Assembly (NCBI GenBank): GCA_001442925.1
Contig: LDXX01000006.1
Location: 1-64,000 of the forward strand
DNA from: Candidatus Kryptonium thompsonii
GTDB taxonomy: Bacteria > Bacteroidota > Ignavibacteria > Kryptoniales > Kryptoniaceae
DNA length: 64,000 nt
Direction: 5' to 3'
The stretch's first letter is position 1. Each line of letters begins with the position of its first letter. The translations under genes were made by a program, and so were the position numbers. The notes beneath the pieces were generated by a model. The model was not told the DNA's origin and made no database searches. It worked only from the letters and a program-made list of their open reading frames with translations. Below, piece after piece: positions 25,625 to 34,299 of this stretch.

Positions 25625-27028
25625 ATGCAAGCAACCAAGAGAAAAATAGATATAGATTACACAAAATACGATTTCAGAGATGAAGTAAAATATGTGTATC
25701 AATCAAAGCGTGGGCTGAGCAGGGAGGTTGTTGAGGAGATCTCATATTGGAAAAATGAACCCGAGTGGATGAGACAGTTTAGATTACATTCGCTTGAGGT
25801 TTTTCTTAAAAAGCCGATGCCGACATGGGGTGCGGATTTATCCGAGATAAATTTTGATGAGTATATCTACTACATCAAACCAACGGATAGGCAAGGTAAA
25901 TCTTGGGATGAGGTTCCTGAAAAAATAAGACAGACATTTGAACGGCTTGGTATACCTGAAGCTGAGAGAAAATTTCTCGCTGGCGTTGGAGCTCAATATG
26001 AAAGTGAGGTTGTATATCACAGTTTAAGGGAAGATTTGATGAAGAAGGGAGTGATTTTCGTAGATATGGATACCGCTGTTAGAGAGTATCCCGATTTAGT
26101 GAAAAAATATTTTGGTACAGTTATCCCACCAGAAGATAATAAGTTTGCAGCTCTTAACAGTGCGGTTTGGAGCGGTGGCAGTTTTGTTTATGTTCCGAAG
26201 GGTGTTAAGGTTGATTTTCCGCTTCAGGCATATTTCAGGATAAACGCTGAAAGCGTTGGACAATTTGAAAGGACGCTCATAATAGCCGAGGAAGGTGCAA
26301 GTGTGCATTACATAGAGGGTTGCACTGCGCCTGTATATAGGGAAGATTCACTTCACAGTGCTGTCGTTGAGATCATTGCTCTTCCTGGTTCGCATGTTAG
26401 ATATACAACTGTTCAAAACTGGTCAAAGAATGTTTATAATCTTGTCACTAAAAGAGCCGTCGCTTATGAGGACGCTTTCGTTGAGTGGGTTGATGGGAAT
26501 TTAGGTAGTAAGGTGACTATGAAATATCCCGCTGTTTATCTTCTCGGCAAAGGGGCGAAGGCGGAGATTTTATCGATAGCTTATGCAGGTGCTGGTCAAC
26601 ATCAAGATACAGGCGCCAAAGTGATTCATGTAGCACCGTATACGACAAGTAATATCGTTTCGAAATCGATAAGCAAAGATGGTGGCAGAACAAGCTATAG
26701 AGGTCTTGTCAAGGTACAGAAGGGGGCAGTTGGAGTTAAATCAACGGTTAGATGTGATGCTTTAATGCTTGATGAATTTTCAAGGTCGGATACTTATCCG
26801 TATATGGAAATAGATGAGGAGCTTGTGAGCATTGGGCATGAGGCAACAGTTGGGAAGATAAGCGAAGATCAGCTTTTCTATCTCATGAGTAGAGGGCTAA
26901 GTGAGAGTGAGGCGTTGACATTAGTTGTTCTTGGTTTTATTGAACCCTTTGCGAAGGAGCTGCCACTTGATTATGCGATCGAACTTAACAAACTTATAAA
27001 GCTTGAGATGGAAGGTGCCATCGGCTAA
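25625..27028 (+). CDS. sufB: Fe-S assembly scaffold SufB
   Basis: A 467-residue SufB, the subunit on which clusters are built in the SufBCD complex. The typical beta-helix core is clear ([22 protein letters not shown], cited by its ends SGGSFVY and PLQAYF). So are EGCTAPVY with the key Cys, and the C-terminal [20 protein letters not shown] that binds SufC. Length is normal for the family. It lies between sufC and a small 94-residue gene in an uninterrupted operon. Confidence 0.97.
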   Translation: MQATKRKIDIDYTKYDFRDEVKYVYQSKRGLSREVVEEISYWKNEPEWMRQFRLHSLEVFLKKPMPTWGADLSEINFDEYIYYIKPTDRQGKSWDEVPEKIRQTFERLGIPEAERKFLAGVGAQYESEVVYHSLREDLMKKGVIFVDMDTAVREYPDLVKKYFGTVIPPEDNKFAALNSAVWSGGSFVYVPKGVKVDFPLQAYFRINAESVGQFERTLIIAEEGASVHYIEGCTAPVYREDSLHSAVVEIIALPGSHVRYTTVQNWSKNVYNLVTKRAVAYEDAFVEWVDGNLGSKVTMKYPAVYLLGKGAKAEILSIAYAGAGQHQDTGAKVIHVAPYTTSNIVSKSISKDGGRTSYRGLVKVQKGAVGVKSTVRCDALMLDEFSRSDTYPYMEIDEELVSIGHEATVGKISEDQLFYLMSRGLSESEALTLVVLGFIEPFAKELPLDYAIELNKLIKLEMEGAIG

Positions 27029-27055
27029 ACAAAAATTTTACGGAGGTGGAATCAA

Positions 27056-27340
27056 ATGCCATTTTTTATAGTTCAACATAGACACGAGTCAAACAATTGC
27101 CCAGCAAAAAATCCTGAGCTTGGGCAGATGCTTTTAAAACATTTAGCCTCAGCAAAGGATTACAAAATTGAAATTAAATCCGAAGGCGTTGTGGATGGCT
27201 CCCATAGATTGTTTCTGTTCGTTGAATCAGAAAGCCGTGAAAATGTTGAAAACTTTATGAAGCCATTTTCACAGTTTGGCGAGGTAGAAATTTTATCTGC
27301 ATCGCTTTGTGAATCCGTTGTTGAAAGAGGCGGTTGTTAA
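27056..27340 (+). CDS. Small conserved-looking protein between sufB and sufD, unknown
   Basis: A 94-residue protein with a strong GGAGGTGG site. Its pattern (MPFFIVQHRH, then DGSHRLFLFVE and FSQFGEVEILSAS) suggests a ferredoxin-like alpha/beta fold, similar in style to DUF3303/DUF4242 dimeric barrels; I cannot verify that. Conserved-looking residues are QHRHESNNCP near the start, Cys in SASLCESVV and a C-terminal GGC. The His and Cys residues could bind metal or sulfur. Its place inside sufB-sufD suggests a role in Fe-S assembly, which is inference only. Confidence 0.75.
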   Translation: MPFFIVQHRHESNNCPAKNPELGQMLLKHLASAKDYKIEIKSEGVVDGSHRLFLFVESESRENVENFMKPFSQFGEVEILSASLCESVVERGGC

Positions 27341-27395
27341 TTTACTCAAAATTTTTTAACTTTAACACGAAAACTAATTCTTTGGAGATAGATTT

Positions 27396-28670
27396 ATGTC
27401 CGAAATTGTGGTGCCGAATTGTTTGTCCCCAGAAACGATAGACAAGCTTTCATCTCAAAGGAAGGAACCTTTGTGGCTTTTAGAAAAGCGGAATCAAGCT
27501 CTTGAAATTTTTGATGATTTAAACCTTCCAGAATCAAAGTATACAAAGGTAAAGGGCTTTAAACCTGAAATTTTAAATCCATCTCTTCCTGGAAATCCCG
27601 ATAAAGTTCTTTTTGATGTAGAGAAACTTAGCATTTTTATTGTTCAAGCAAATTCATCGTCAAGGTATAAGATTTCGCCAAAGTATCGGGATAAAATTAT
27701 CTTGATGTCGCTTCAAGAAGCTCTTGCCAATGGTTATAGTGATTTGGTGAAGGAAAAGATTTTTACAAGGTTTAGATATGATCAGAATAAATTTACCGCC
27801 TTGCATCTTGCCCTGTTGAATTCTGGTGTTTTTATCTATGTTCGTGATAATGTTGAGATAGATGAACCAATTTACATTGTGAACGAAGTTCAATCTGAAA
27901 ATGCTGGGATCTTCTCGCATAATTTGATAATCGTTGGAGAGAATTCACATGTGACCATTGTTGAAGAAAATCATTGTTGCCTTGGAGATGAATATGCAGT
28001 TGTGACCAATGTGAGTGAGATATTCGGGGGCGAGGGAAGCAATGTTAACTTTATTAGTATAAATAATCTTGGATATGGAATTTACAACTACATTGAGAGA
28101 ATTTTCATCCCAGCGAAAGATGCGAAAATTAATTTCATTGGAAATTGGCTTGGTGGGAAATTGACAATTTCAAAACATTCAGCGTTCCTTGAAACTTCAG
28201 GTTCTGAGTTAAGAGATGTGCAGATCGCTTTTGCTAATGGCGTTCAGCATTTTGATTTGACAAGTTATGTTCAACATTTAAGTCCATACACGAAAAGCAA
28301 TGTCGTGATGCGCGGTGTTGCAAAAGATAAAGCAAAGATGGTTTTTTATGGCCTCGTCGATATTGAAAAGAATGCTCATGATTCTGATTCTTTTCTGAGT
28401 GAACATGCGATGCTTTTAAATCCCGGTGCAAAGGCGAATGCGATTCCATCGCTTCAAATTAAAAATGCAAATGTCAAAGCTGGGCACGGTGCGACGGTTG
28501 GACAAATTGATGAGGAACAGATTTTTTATCTTATGACCCGAGGTTTGAGCGAAAGTGAGGCGAGAAAAACAATTGTTGAGGGATTTTTGCTACCAGCATT
28601 CGATGAGATAAGAATTGATTTTGTTCGTGAAAGGATTCAGGAAATGATCCATCAAAAATGGAACATGTAA
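27396..28670 (+). CDS. sufD: Fe-S assembly protein SufD
   Basis: A 424-residue SufD, the paralogue of SufB that completes the SufBC2D scaffold. The variable helical N-terminus (about 1-110) is followed by the beta-helix core (ALLNSGVFIYVRDNVEID) and the C-terminal HGATVGQIDEEQIFYLMTRG that contacts SufC. The start has a GGAGA site eight bases upstream. It lacks the SufB-specific cysteine block, which separates it from SufB. Confidence 0.95.
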   Translation: MSEIVVPNCLSPETIDKLSSQRKEPLWLLEKRNQALEIFDDLNLPESKYTKVKGFKPEILNPSLPGNPDKVLFDVEKLSIFIVQANSSSRYKISPKYRDKIILMSLQEALANGYSDLVKEKIFTRFRYDQNKFTALHLALLNSGVFIYVRDNVEIDEPIYIVNEVQSENAGIFSHNLIIVGENSHVTIVEENHCCLGDEYAVVTNVSEIFGGEGSNVNFISINNLGYGIYNYIERIFIPAKDAKINFIGNWLGGKLTISKHSAFLETSGSELRDVQIAFANGVQHFDLTSYVQHLSPYTKSNVVMRGVAKDKAKMVFYGLVDIEKNAHDSDSFLSEHAMLLNPGAKANAIPSLQIKNANVKAGHGATVGQIDEEQIFYLMTRGLSESEARKTIVEGFLLPAFDEIRIDFVRERIQEMIHQKWNM

Positions 28671-28690
28671 AAATAAATTTCAAGGAATGA

Positions 28691-29080
28691 ATGGACGAAC
28701 TCCAATTGGAAATTTTGCTTGACCATTACAATAATCCAAGAAATTTTGGGCACCTTGAGAATCCCGACATAGTCTATGAAGATGGCAATCCGTCGTGCGG
28801 TGATCAAATTAGGATTGAAATTAAACTTGAGAACGACAGGATATCGGATATTAAATTCACAGGAAAAGGTTGCACGATAAGTCAAGCTTCGGCTTCGATT
28901 CTTACTGAGGTTGTGAAAGGAAAAACGCTTGAAGAAGTTAAAAACTTTGGAAAGGAAGATATGCTTAATGCCCTTGGTATACCGATCAGCCCAATAAGAT
29001 TAAAGTGTGCGCTCCTTGCGTTGAAGGTTTTGAAAGCTGGAATCTATGGAATTAACACTTGGCCAGGGGAAGAGGATTAA
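28691..29080 (+). CDS. sufU: Fe-S scaffold or sulfur carrier of the IscU/SufU family
   Basis: A 129-residue protein with the three conserved cysteines Cys36 (NPSCGD), Cys61 (GKGCTIS) and Cys106 (RLKCALLAL), plus Asp38. The 45-residue gap between the second and third Cys is IscU-like. It lacks the roughly 20-residue insertion of Gram-positive SufU. In suf operons such proteins accept sulfur from SufS or act as a scaffold; which applies here is not visible. It begins 20 bases after sufD. Confidence 0.9.
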   Translation: MDELQLEILLDHYNNPRNFGHLENPDIVYEDGNPSCGDQIRIEIKLENDRISDIKFTGKGCTISQASASILTEVVKGKTLEEVKNFGKEDMLNALGIPISPIRLKCALLALKVLKAGIYGINTWPGEED

Positions 29081-29092
29081 AAACAAATTTTA

Positions 29093-29419
29093 ATGTCGGC
29101 GATGGCAGAGGTTGGCGAATATGTAGAAATTGCAAATGTAAGTGATATTAGAGATGGTGAGCTTAAAGTTTTTGAGGTGAATGATGAATCAATAATTTTG
29201 ATAAAGCTTGGTGGTGAATTTTTTGCTTATAAGAATCAATGTTCTCATATGGAGCTTGAACTAAATGACGCTGAAATTGAAGGAGAGACTTTAACCTGTC
29301 CATGGCACGGAGCTCAGTTTAACATAAGAACTGGTGATGTTGTCAGGCTTCCAGCTTCTGGACCCCTTGAGAAGTATGAGGTGAAAATACAAGATGGCAA
29401 GATTTTTGTAAAAATTTAG
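29093..29419 (+). CDS. Rieske-type [2Fe-2S] ferredoxin
   Basis: A 108-residue single-domain Rieske protein. The cluster ligands are complete: Cys50-x-His52 in CSH and Cys69-x2-His72 in CPWH, 16 residues apart. It has no signal peptide, so it acts in the cytoplasm. Similar small Rieske proteins serve dioxygenases or nitrite reductases, and they also occur inside suf operons, where they could carry electrons for cluster assembly. That role is inference. ATG 29093 or 29102 could be the start. Confidence 0.9.
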   Translation: MSAMAEVGEYVEIANVSDIRDGELKVFEVNDESIILIKLGGEFFAYKNQCSHMELELNDAEIEGETLTCPWHGAQFNIRTGDVVRLPASGPLEKYEVKIQDGKIFVKI

Positions 29420-29431
29420 GAATAGAAAACT

Positions 29432-30685
29432 ATGCAAGGGCAAAATCAAGAAATTTTAACAGGCAAAATTGATGTTGAAAAAATAAGAAATGACTTCCCA
29501 ATTTTAAATCGCCTCGTCAACGGTTATCCGATTGCTTACTTTGATAATGCAGCAACTACGCAAAGGCCAAGGCAAGTAATCGATGCGGTTAAAAATTTTT
29601 ACGAAAGCATGAACGCGAATATTCACAGGGCAGTTCATACTTTAAGTTATGAGGCGACACTTGCTTACGAAGAAGCACATAAGAAAGTCGCAAGGTTTAT
29701 CAATGCGAATTCATGGCGTGAGATAATTTTTACAAGGAATGCAACTGAAGCTGTTAATTTAGTTGCTTATGCGTGGGGGTTAGCAAATTTAAGAGAAGGT
29801 GATGAGGTAATAGTTACGATTATGGAACACCATTCAAATATTGTTCCATGGCAGTGGCTCAGGAAATTCAAAGGCATAGTCTTAAAATTTGTTGATATTA
29901 CGGATGATGGATATCTCAAAGTTGAGGAGTTTGAAAAATTGATAACTGAGAAAACGAAACTTGTAGGGGTTGTCCACGCTTCAAATGTTTTAGGAACTAT
30001 CAACCCTGTTAAGGAAATAACTCAAATTGCGAAGTCTAGAGGGTGTTATGTTTTAATTGATGGGGCTCAGTCAACACCACATATTAAAATTGATGTGCAA
30101 GACATCGGGTGTGATTTCTTTGTTGCATCGGGGCACAAAATGCTTGGACCAACTGGGATAGGTTTTCTTTACGCTCGCCGTGAAATTCTCGAAAGTATGG
30201 AGCCATTTCTTTACGGTGGTGATATGATAAGCACGGTTACAACTGAAGGTGCAACATGGAATGAGTTGCCTTGGAAGTTTGAAGCTGGAACGCCAAATGT
30301 TGCTGGTGGCATTGGACTTGGTGCAGCGGTTGATTATTTGCAAAACATTGGGATGGATAAAGTTTTTGAACATGAGAAAGAGCTGCTAAATTATGCCTTT
30401 GAAAAAATGGCTGAGATTCCTGAGATTGAAATCTATGGACCGAGGGAAAATCGGCTTGGTGTTATCTCGTTTAACATTCGCGGGATTCATCCACACGATG
30501 TCGCTGGAGTTCTTGATCAGCATGGTATAGCTGTTCGTTCTGGAAATCATTGCACACAACCTTTGCTTACACGACTTGGGGTTGAAAATACTGTTAGGGC
30601 GAGTTTTTACATTTATAACACTTTTGATGAAATTGACAGATTTGTTGAAGCGCTGAAAAAAGTAATTAAAATTTTCAAAAGATAA
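29432..30685 (+). CDS. sufS: Cysteine desulfurase SufS
   Basis: A 417-residue group-II cysteine desulfurase that frees sulfur from cysteine as a persulfide for Fe-S assembly. The N-terminus has YFDNAATTQRP, the PLP lysine is Lys236 in ASGHKMLGPTG, and the active Cys374 is in RSGNHCTQPLL. The short active-site loop marks the SufS/CsdA type. It starts 12 bases after the Rieske gene and ends four bases before a second desulfurase. Confidence 0.95.
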   Translation: MQGQNQEILTGKIDVEKIRNDFPILNRLVNGYPIAYFDNAATTQRPRQVIDAVKNFYESMNANIHRAVHTLSYEATLAYEEAHKKVARFINANSWREIIFTRNATEAVNLVAYAWGLANLREGDEVIVTIMEHHSNIVPWQWLRKFKGIVLKFVDITDDGYLKVEEFEKLITEKTKLVGVVHASNVLGTINPVKEITQIAKSRGCYVLIDGAQSTPHIKIDVQDIGCDFFVASGHKMLGPTGIGFLYARREILESMEPFLYGGDMISTVTTEGATWNELPWKFEAGTPNVAGGIGLGAAVDYLQNIGMDKVFEHEKELLNYAFEKMAEIPEIEIYGPRENRLGVISFNIRGIHPHDVAGVLDQHGIAVRSGNHCTQPLLTRLGVENTVRASFYIYNTFDEIDRFVEALKKVIKIFKR

Positions 30686-30689
30686 AATT

Positions 30690-31886
30690 ATGGCTTTACG
30701 CTTCCCAATATATCTTGATAATCACGCGACGACACCGCTTGATCCGAGGGTTCTTGAGGCGATGCTTCCTTATTTTACCGAGAAATTTGGTAATTCTGCA
30801 AGTCGTCAGCATCAATTTGGATGGGAAGCAGAGGCAGCTGTGGAACTTGCGCGAAAGCAAATAGCAAATCTTATCAACGCAAATCCAAAAGAAATTATCT
30901 TCACAAGCGGAGCAACTGAATCAATAAACTTGGCTTTGAAAGGAATTGCGTTTGCTTATTCTGAGAAAGGGAAGCATATAATTACCACTCAAATTGAGCA
31001 TAAAGCTACGCTTGACACATGCAAACGACTTGAAAAATTTGGATTTAAGGTTGATTATGTTCCCGTTGATAAACATGGGCTTGTTGATCCAGACGAGATT
31101 AAGAAAAGGATTACATCTGAAACAATCCTTGTCAGTGTGATATTTGCAAACAATGAAATTGGGACGATCGAACCAATTGAGGAGATCGGAAGGATATGTT
31201 CGGAGTTCGGCGTTTTATTTCATGTTGATGCTGCGCAGGCGTTGGGCAAAATACCAATCGATGTTCAGAAATTGAATATCGACCTTATGTCGATGTCTGC
31301 GCACAAACTTTATGGTCCGAAGGGTGTTGGGGCTTTGTTCATAAAAAAGAAGACACCGAAAATTAAAATTATACCGATCATCGACGGAGGCGGTCATGAA
31401 GGTGGTTTAAGGTCTGGCACTTTGAATGTTCCTGGAATTGTGGGCTTTGGGAAAGCGTGCGAGATAGCGGGGCTTGAGATGAGTGAAGAATCAGAAAGAA
31501 TTAAGAAACTTCGTGATAAGCTTCAAGATGGAATTATGAGTTCCCTTGAGGATGTTTATTTAAATGGTCATCCCACCTTGAGGTTGCCGAACAATTTAAA
31601 TTTAAGTTTCGATGGCGTTGAAAGTGAGGCAATACTTATGGGGATGAAGGAAATAGCGGTATCGACAGGTTCTGCTTGTTCTTCTGCGTCGGTCGAGAAA
31701 TCACATGTTTTAAAAGCGATTGGATTAAACGATGATCTCATTGCTGGAGCGATAAGATTTGGGCTTGGTAGATTTAACACGGAGGAGGAGATTGACTACA
31801 CAATAAATCGGGTTGTTGAAGTCGTAGAACATTTGCGAAAAATTTCACCAAAATATAAATTAAAGAAGGAAATGTCAAAAACTTAA
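30690..31886 (+). CDS. iscS: Second cysteine desulfurase, IscS/NifS type
   Basis: A 398-residue group-I desulfurase, clearly different from its neighbour SufS. It begins IYLDNHATTPLDPRVLEAM, has the PLP lysine at about 208 in MSAHKLYGPKGVGA, and carries the active Cys330 in the longer loop STGSACSSASVEKSHVL. IscS-type enzymes also supply sulfur for tRNA thiolation and thiamine, so this copy could feed ThiI (63229) as well as Fe-S assembly. Only four bases separate it from sufS. Having both types side by side is notable. Confidence 0.94.
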   Translation: MALRFPIYLDNHATTPLDPRVLEAMLPYFTEKFGNSASRQHQFGWEAEAAVELARKQIANLINANPKEIIFTSGATESINLALKGIAFAYSEKGKHIITTQIEHKATLDTCKRLEKFGFKVDYVPVDKHGLVDPDEIKKRITSETILVSVIFANNEIGTIEPIEEIGRICSEFGVLFHVDAAQALGKIPIDVQKLNIDLMSMSAHKLYGPKGVGALFIKKKTPKIKIIPIIDGGGHEGGLRSGTLNVPGIVGFGKACEIAGLEMSEESERIKKLRDKLQDGIMSSLEDVYLNGHPTLRLPNNLNLSFDGVESEAILMGMKEIAVSTGSACSSASVEKSHVLKAIGLNDDLIAGAIRFGLGRFNTEEEIDYTINRVVEVVEHLRKISPKYKLKKEMSKT

Positions 31887-31907
31887 AACAAACCTTACGC
31901 TGACCAT

Positions 31908-32219
31908 ATGAAAGAGATGAAAGAACTTCAAATTCTCAAGGACAATTGGGAAGAATTTTTAAAGTTTATGAAAGAACATTATCCGCTTTATCATCTTTCA
32001 AATGTTTTTGTTAGAGATATTGAGTATGCGATTAAAAATTATTTTCTAAACAAAGGGAGAAAGATAAGTTTTGCTGAGGCTGAGTATCTTGCTGGAGAAT
32101 TTGCTAAATTTATGGTTGAGAAAGGGATTTTTAAGCCTGTGAAAAATGAATTTAACAAAGTTTGGGTTTTAAACTATCCAGAGTTCAAGAAACAGAGTGT
32201 TCAAAGCCAGGAGAAATAA
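31908..32219 (+). CDS. Unknown 103-residue protein in the suf operon
   Basis: A highly charged, helical-looking protein of 103 residues, with no signal peptide, membrane segment or cysteine. It reads MKEMKELQILKDNW at the start and has aromatic-rich patches (EHYPLYHLSNVF and FNKVWVLNYPEF). I recognise no family. It stands 21 bases after iscS and 22 bases before sufA in one transcript, so it is expressed with the Fe-S machinery. Its role could be structural or regulatory; nothing in the sequence decides. Confidence 0.7.
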   Translation: MKEMKELQILKDNWEEFLKFMKEHYPLYHLSNVFVRDIEYAIKNYFLNKGRKISFAEAEYLAGEFAKFMVEKGIFKPVKNEFNKVWVLNYPEFKKQSVQSQEK

Positions 32220-32241
32220 AAACTTAATTTAGGAGAGCTAA

Positions 32242-32595
32242 ATGAAACAGATAAATTTAGAGCAAACCGAAAAGATAAAAATTACCGATAGAGCAGCAAA
32301 GGAAATAAAGCAAATTATTGAGGATAATAATATCCCCAGTGAATATGTTTTGAGGGTAGGGGTAAAAGCAGGTGGTTGTTCTGGATTTTCATATGTTTTG
32401 CTATTTGATCAAGTGAAAGAAAACGATATAGTTTTTCTTTCAAATGAGATAAAGGTGGCGGTTGATCCGAAAAGTTTGTTTTATCTTGAAGGAACGGAGC
32501 TTGACTTTGTTGATGGCTTAATGGGGCGTGGTTTTGTTTTTCATAATCCGAACGCAACAAGAAGTTGCGGCTGTGGTCATTCGTTTTCGGTGTAA
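32242..32595 (+). CDS. sufA: A-type Fe-S carrier (SufA/IscA/ErpA family)
   Basis: A 117-residue A-type carrier that passes Fe-S clusters from the scaffold to target proteins. The three ligands are present: Cys46 in AGGCSGFSY, and Cys109 and Cys111 in SCGCGHSF. The start has AGGAG seven bases before the ATG. Gene name within the family is by operon context; sequence alone does not separate SufA from ErpA. Confidence 0.94.
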   Translation: MKQINLEQTEKIKITDRAAKEIKQIIEDNNIPSEYVLRVGVKAGGCSGFSYVLLFDQVKENDIVFLSNEIKVAVDPKSLFYLEGTELDFVDGLMGRGFVFHNPNATRSCGCGHSFSV

Positions 32596-32613
32596 AACTA
32601 ACTAGAATTGCTT

Positions 32614-33327
32614 ATGATTACACGGAGGAAATTTTTGAGGGGAGTTGCTTTAACTTTCCTATCGCTTCCTTTTGTTAAGTTTTCAAACTTATTTTCACAA
32701 ACAAAACAAAAAAAGGAGAGAGTGATGCCTTACGAAGCCAAGAACTTTGATCATCTTCTTGGGACGCCTGGTTTTAGTGACCAGCTTTTGAAGAATCATT
32801 TTACTTTGTATCAGGGTTATGTGACGAACACAAACAAGCTTGCAGATATACTTGCGCAGATGGTTAAAGAGGGCAAGACTGGAACGCCCGAATATGCTGA
32901 GCTAAAAAGAAGATTTGGATGGGAATTCAATGGAATGAGACTTCATGAATATTATTTTGGGAACATGATAAAGGGTGGAAAGGAGCTTGACAAGGGTTCA
33001 GCTTTTTATAAAAAATTGACGGAAGATTTTGGCTCTTATGAGAACTGGGAGAAGGATTTCAAGGCGTCGGGCACGATGAGGGGAATTGGTTGGGTTGTTC
33101 TTTATCTTGATCCAATTGCGAACAGGTTGTTTAACACATGGATAAACGAGCATGACCTTGGTCATCTTGCTGGTTCAATTCCACTTTTAATCATGGATGT
33201 TTTTGAACATGCTTATATGATTGATTATGGACTGAAAAAAGCTGATTATATTGAAGCGTTTTTCAAAGCAATCGATTGGTCTGTGGTTGTCAATAGGTTT
33301 AACAATGCACCAAAGGTAACATTGTAA
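32614..33327 (+). CDS. sodA: Tat-exported Fe/Mn superoxide dismutase
   Basis: A 237-residue superoxide dismutase with a twin-arginine signal (MITRRKFLRGVALTFLSLPF). ATG 32614 places RR directly at the front; a TTG two codons earlier is less likely. The enzyme has metal-ligand His residues in LKNHFTLYQ and RLHEYYF and the signature DVFEHAYMIDYG. Tat export of a folded metalloenzyme implies a periplasmic or membrane-attached enzyme that protects against external superoxide. It is the last gene before a hairpin at the end of the suf operon, 18 bases after sufA. Iron or manganese preference is not certain from sequence. Confidence 0.92.
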   Translation: MITRRKFLRGVALTFLSLPFVKFSNLFSQTKQKKERVMPYEAKNFDHLLGTPGFSDQLLKNHFTLYQGYVTNTNKLADILAQMVKEGKTGTPEYAELKRRFGWEFNGMRLHEYYFGNMIKGGKELDKGSAFYKKLTEDFGSYENWEKDFKASGTMRGIGWVVLYLDPIANRLFNTWINEHDLGHLAGSIPLLIMDVFEHAYMIDYGLKKADYIEAFFKAIDWSVVVNRFNNAPKVTL

Positions 33328-33337
33328 AAAATTTGAG

Positions 33338-33369
33338 CGGGGGATGGTTATAAACTATCCCCCGTCTTT
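33338..33369 (+). terminator. Terminator-like hairpin at the end of the suf operon
   Basis: CGGGGGAT pairs with ATCCCCCG around an 11-base loop, then TCTTT. The T-run is short, so some read-through into the next gene is likely. Confidence 0.65.
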
Positions 33370-33373
33370 AAAA

Positions 33374-33913
33374 ATGAGTAAAATTAATATCTGTGTCGTC
33401 AAGGTTGGCAAGGTTGAAGATTTTGTCATCTTGTCTCTTCAGAGTGGTCTGAAAGTTAATTTTGGGTGGGAGGTTAAATTAATTGGGGAGTTTGAAATTC
33501 CATCTCAAAGCTATAACCGCATCCGAAGGCAATTTCACTCCACGACCATACTTCATCATATAAAAAGTCAATTTAAGACTGACGATTGTTTTATAGTCCT
33601 TGGTATCACATCGGTTGATTTATATGTTGAAGGTTTGAATTTCGTCTTTGGAGAAGCAAAACCGTCTGATAAAGTTTGCATAATTTCGATTCATAGGCTA
33701 AGACCTGAGTTTTATAATGATAAACCAGACATGAAAATTTTCGAGCGAAGAATTTTGACCGAGGCAATTCATGAAATTGGACATTTGTTTAACCTTCGGC
33801 ATTGCCTGAATCCAAATTGTGTCATGTTTTTCTCAAATTCAATAATTGACACGGATAGGAAAGGATTTTTATTTTGTAGTAAATGTCAAAGTAAATTGGG
33901 AATTTTAAAATGA
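33374..33913 (+). CDS. amzA: Archaemetzincin family zinc metalloprotease
   Basis: A 179-residue M54 peptidase. The signature is complete: HEIGHLFNLRHC with the zinc motif HExxHxxxxxH, then CVMFFSNS and the CSKC pair, which together form the second zinc site of archaemetzincins. An upstream in-frame ATG at 33344 lies inside the hairpin stem at 33338-33369, so ATG 33374 (MSKINICVVKVG) is the better start. The family is common in archaea and scattered in bacteria; its substrates are unknown. The stop overlaps the next gene's start (ATGA). Confidence 0.88.
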   Translation: MSKINICVVKVGKVEDFVILSLQSGLKVNFGWEVKLIGEFEIPSQSYNRIRRQFHSTTILHHIKSQFKTDDCFIVLGITSVDLYVEGLNFVFGEAKPSDKVCIISIHRLRPEFYNDKPDMKIFERRILTEAIHEIGHLFNLRHCLNPNCVMFFSNSIIDTDRKGFLFCSKCQSKLGILK

Positions 33914-34299
33914 AGTATCTACACGAAAAGCATTTTACAATTGAGGAAGCGAAGAGCCTTGTGGAACAGATAAAACCGCTTGTCGCACGGATGATTGAAC
34001 TTAAACGGATTCTTGACTTGAAAGGTTATGATATTTACCAACATAGATATTTCACTGGATCACCGAATGGAGAAAAAAACTATCCACCTGAGGTAGAAGA
34101 ACTTGTTGGTTTAATTGAAGAAATTGAAAACATGGGAGTGCTTGTTAAGGGAATTGAACAAGGGCTTATAGACTTTCCCCACATTCGCCAAAATGGTCAA
34201 GAGGTTTACCTTTGCTGGATGTATGGAGAAAGTTCAATTAATTATTGGCATACAATAAGCGAAGGTTTCATGGGCAGGAAACCAATTGAGGAAATTTAA
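33910..34299 (+). CDS. DUF2203 family protein
   Basis: A 129-residue protein that fits DUF2203. It has the N-terminal TIEEAKSLVEQIKPLV and the C-terminal IDFPHIRQNGQEVYLCWMYG, then INYWHTISEGFMGRKPI. Function is unknown in the family. It is translationally coupled to amzA by an ATGA overlap, and its stop overlaps the stop of the convergent nfo gene by two bases. The protein is soluble, with a helical first half. Confidence 0.85.
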   Translation: MKYLHEKHFTIEEAKSLVEQIKPLVARMIELKRILDLKGYDIYQHRYFTGSPNGEKNYPPEVEELVGLIEEIENMGVLVKGIEQGLIDFPHIRQNGQEVYLCWMYGESSINYWHTISEGFMGRKPIEEI

